Below are positions 61,923-64,000 of a stretch of 64,000 nt of DNA, in pieces. The notes below the pieces were generated by a model. It did not search any database, was not told where the DNA came from, and saw only the letters and a program-made list of their open reading frames with translations. The position numbers were made by a program, and so were the translations under genes. The stretch is from positions 434,001-498,000 of the forward strand of contig NZ_BCYY01000001.1 in assembly GCF_001598435.1 (NCBI RefSeq). Direction: 5' to 3'. The stretch is from Sphingomonas pituitosa NBRC 102491 (GTDB lineage: Bacteria > Pseudomonadota > Alphaproteobacteria > Sphingomonadales > Sphingomonadaceae). Positions within the stretch are counted from its first letter, which is position 1, and the number at the start of each line of letters is the position of its first letter.

Positions 61923-64000
61923 AGGCTCGCTCGCTCGCCCTCCTTCCACTGCTTGCCCTCGCCGCCCCGGCATGGGCCGATCCGCGCCAGTCGCTGTCGC
62001 TCGACGGCGCGTGGGAAGTCCGCATCGACCCCAGCGATGCCGATGCCGCCAAGGCGCATCCGAAGGAAGCCGTCTGGTTCCCGGCCAAGGTTCCCGGCAG
62101 CGTCCAGCAGGACCTGATCGCAGCGAAGCGCGTGCCCGATCCGTATAAGGGCATCAACGAGGCACCGATCCAATGGGCCGGCCTCACCCGCTGGCAGTTC
62201 CGCCGCACGCTCACCGTCACGCCCGCGATGCTGGCGCGCGACCATCTCGACCTGGTGTTCGAAGGGCTCGACACCTTCGCGACGGTGACGCTGAACGGCC
62301 AGAAGCTGGCTGAGACCGACAACGCCCATCGCCGCTGGCGGGTGGACGCCAAGGATGCCCTGAAGGCCGGCGCGAACGAGCTGGTCGTCACCATCGCCTC
62401 GCCGATCAAGACGCTGCAGCCGATGGTGCTGGCGGAGAAATTCCCGCTCCCCGGCGAATATGATTCCGCCTTTGGCGACGAGCCCAAGGGCAAGCAGACC
62501 TCGCCTTACATCCGCAAGCCCAAGTACGATTACAGCTGGGACTGGGCGCCGCGCCTCGTCAAGATCGGCCTGTGGCGGCCGGTGCGGCTGGAGGCATGGG
62601 ACGATGCCCGCATCGACGGTTTCCGCGTCGATCAGGAAGCGCTCAACCCCGCCGAGGCGCGCCTCGTCGCGCGGTGGAAGCTGCTCGGCGACCGCGAACG
62701 CGCGGTTACCGTCCGCACGCGCGTCACCGGCCCCGACGGCCAGACCGTCGAGGCGAGCCGCACCCTCACCATCGGCGCGGGCGAGAACGCCGTCAGCGTG
62801 CCGCTCACCCTGCCCAAGCCGCAATTGTGGTGGCCCGCCGGCTATGGCGCGCAGCCGCTCTACAAGGTCGAAGCCACGCTGGAGGAAGACGGTGCCGTCA
62901 GCGACCGTGTTGCGCAGCGCATCGGCCTGCGCACCGTCGAACTGATCACCCAGGGCGGCGGCTTCGGCTTCCGCATCAATGGCTTGCGCATCTTCGCCAA
63001 GGGCGCAAACCTGATCCCGTTCGACATGTTCCCGACCGCGGTGACCGAAGCGCGGATGCGCCGGATGCTCACCGATGCGCGCGACACCAACATGAACATG
63101 ATCCGCGTCTGGGGCGGCGGCTATTATCTCGACGACGCCTTCTACGCCGCCGCCGACGAACTCGGCCTGATGGTGTGGCAGGACTTCATGTTCGGCGGTT
63201 CGATCACCCCGCCCGATGCGGCGTTCCGCGAGAATGTCCGCATCGAGGCCGAGCAGCAGGTCGCCCGGCTCCAGCCGCATCCGTCGATTATCGGCTGGAA
63301 CGGCGGCAACGAGATCCTGTCGGGCTGGGAAAACTGGTCCGATCGCAAGGCGTTCAAGAAGAATGTCGGCGCCGACGAACAGGAGCGGATCGGCGCGGGC
63401 ATGGCCGTGCTGTTCGATCGCACCCTGCGCCAGGCGGTCGAGAAGGAAGCGCCCGGCACCACCTATTGGCCGGGCTCGCCGTCCACCGATTACACCGGCC
63501 CCACCGACACCGACGCGAACGGCGACCGCCATTTCTGGGACGTCTGGTCGGGCTCCAAGCCGGTCGAGCGCTATCTCGATAGCTGCACGCGCTTCATGTC
63601 CGAATACGGCTTCCAGGCGATGCCGAACCTGTCGACGATCCGCGGTTTCGCGGGCAACGGAGCGCTGGCGATCGACAGCCTGGTGCTCAAGGCGCACCAG
63701 AAGTTCCTGGCCGGCGAAGGCAATAGCCGCCTGCAGCTCTATCTCGATGCCCGGCTGCGCAAGCCCGCGGATTTCGCCGATCTGGTCTACCTCACCCAGG
63801 TGAACCAGATGCAGGCGATCGGCATGGCCGCGCGCCACCACCGCGCCTGCGCGCCGATCACCATGGGCTCGCTCTACTGGCAGCTCAACGATGCCTGGCC
63901 GGCGATCAGCTGGGCAAGCATCGACTATGACGGCCAGTGGAAGCTGCTCCAGTATGAGGCGCGCCGCTTCTTCGCGCCCCAGGCGATCGTCGCCGAACAC
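61919..64000 (+). CDS. GH2 beta-mannosidase (partial, runs off the window)
   Basis: The first 694 residues of a GH2 enzyme starting at GTG. A signal peptide covers about residues 1-20 (ARSLALLPLLALAAPAWA). The jelly-roll domain holds the beta-mannosidase segment YDYSWDWAPRL, and the barrel has acid/base E465 (GWNGGNEI) and nucleophile E562 (FMSEYGFQAMP). WQLNDAWPAISW is also typical. It hydrolyses terminal beta-mannose, as in the Man-beta-GlcNAc core of N-glycans. It is translationally coupled to the GH20 gene. Confidence 0.93.
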   Translation, partial: MKARSLALLPLLALAAPAWADPRQSLSLDGAWEVRIDPSDADAAKAHPKEAVWFPAKVPGSVQQDLIAAKRVPDPYKGINEAPIQWAGLTRWQFRRTLTVTPAMLARDHLDLVFEGLDTFATVTLNGQKLAETDNAHRRWRVDAKDALKAGANELVVTIASPIKTLQPMVLAEKFPLPGEYDSAFGDEPKGKQTSPYIRKPKYDYSWDWAPRLVKIGLWRPVRLEAWDDARIDGFRVDQEALNPAEARLVARWKLLGDRERAVTVRTRVTGPDGQTVEASRTLTIGAGENAVSVPLTLPKPQLWWPAGYGAQPLYKVEATLEEDGAVSDRVAQRIGLRTVELITQGGGFGFRINGLRIFAKGANLIPFDMFPTAVTEARMRRMLTDARDTNMNMIRVWGGGYYLDDAFYAAADELGLMVWQDFMFGGSITPPDAAFRENVRIEAEQQVARLQPHPSIIGWNGGNEILSGWENWSDRKAFKKNVGADEQERIGAGMAVLFDRTLRQAVEKEAPGTTYWPGSPSTDYTGPTDTDANGDRHFWDVWSGSKPVERYLDSCTRFMSEYGFQAMPNLSTIRGFAGNGALAIDSLVLKAHQKFLAGEGNSRLQLYLDARLRKPADFADLVYLTQVNQMQAIGMAARHHRACAPITMGSLYWQLNDAWPAISWASIDYDGQWKLLQYEARRFFAPQAIVAEH

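Noticed and set aside
59481-61973. An 830-codon open frame on the minus strand
   Set aside because: Antisense to the GH20 gene, which has a signal peptide, HLGGDEA and full family length.

Overview
The window is high-GC alphaproteobacterial chromosome, most likely from a sphingomonad (Sphingomonas or a close relative). Pointers are tandem Flp pilins, a PEP-CTERM protein, DUF1178, DUF2218 and DUF2945 families, an aroK-aroB pair next to xerD, and a nag PTS locus beside TonB-era glycoside hydrolases. No species marker such as rRNA is present, so the genus is inferred.

Bases 1-9.3 kb: the tail of a YceI protein, a TMEM175-type channel, a tight folE / pteridine-reductase-like SDR / folB folate operon, a chemoreceptor, leuA, a BLUF photoreceptor, a stand-alone SWIB protein, a universal stress protein and an FNR-type regulator. 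The regulator is divergent from ompW, which has an FNR-like half site in front of it.

10.26-13.34 kb is different: lower GC, a frameshifted secreted protein, an orphan lipoprotein, overlapping spanin-like reading frames and long non-coding stretches. It ends at the 3' end of a tRNA-Arg(CCT) gene, so it looks like a decayed prophage or island.

13.4-31 kb is housekeeping: nitrilase-grxC-comF, two methyltransferases, mutT, three Flp pilins, accA, xerD and a coupled exported protein of unknown role, aroK-aroB, an M1 aminopeptidase, small DUF genes, a KefB-type antiporter with a NifU-like protein, cvpA and radA. 32.4-43.7 kb is cell-surface and signalling: a PEP-CTERM protein coupled to an L,D-transpeptidase, a CAP protein, GNAT, an S10-type peptidase, a glycosyltransferase, a GAF histidine kinase, a TonB receptor, and a PadR/DUF2218 pair. 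43.8-48.5 kb carries a UbiH-type hydroxylase, rarA, MmcQ and DUF429-like genes, and cutC.

From 48.5 kb to the end is a GlcNAc and glycan utilisation locus. NagB-II, NagA, an EIIA-HPr-EI fusion and NagE form an operon with 4-base overlaps. Then come a Tat-exported GH2 beta-galactosidase, a GntR/UTRA regulator, and an operon of GH20 beta-hexosaminidase plus GH2 beta-mannosidase that runs off the window. A TTGGTA-N6-TACCAA palindrome between the regulator and the GH20 gene, and a matching half site before the nag operon, suggest one regulon. Together the enzymes could strip galactose, GlcNAc and mannose from glycoprotein-type glycans and import the GlcNAc by PTS.
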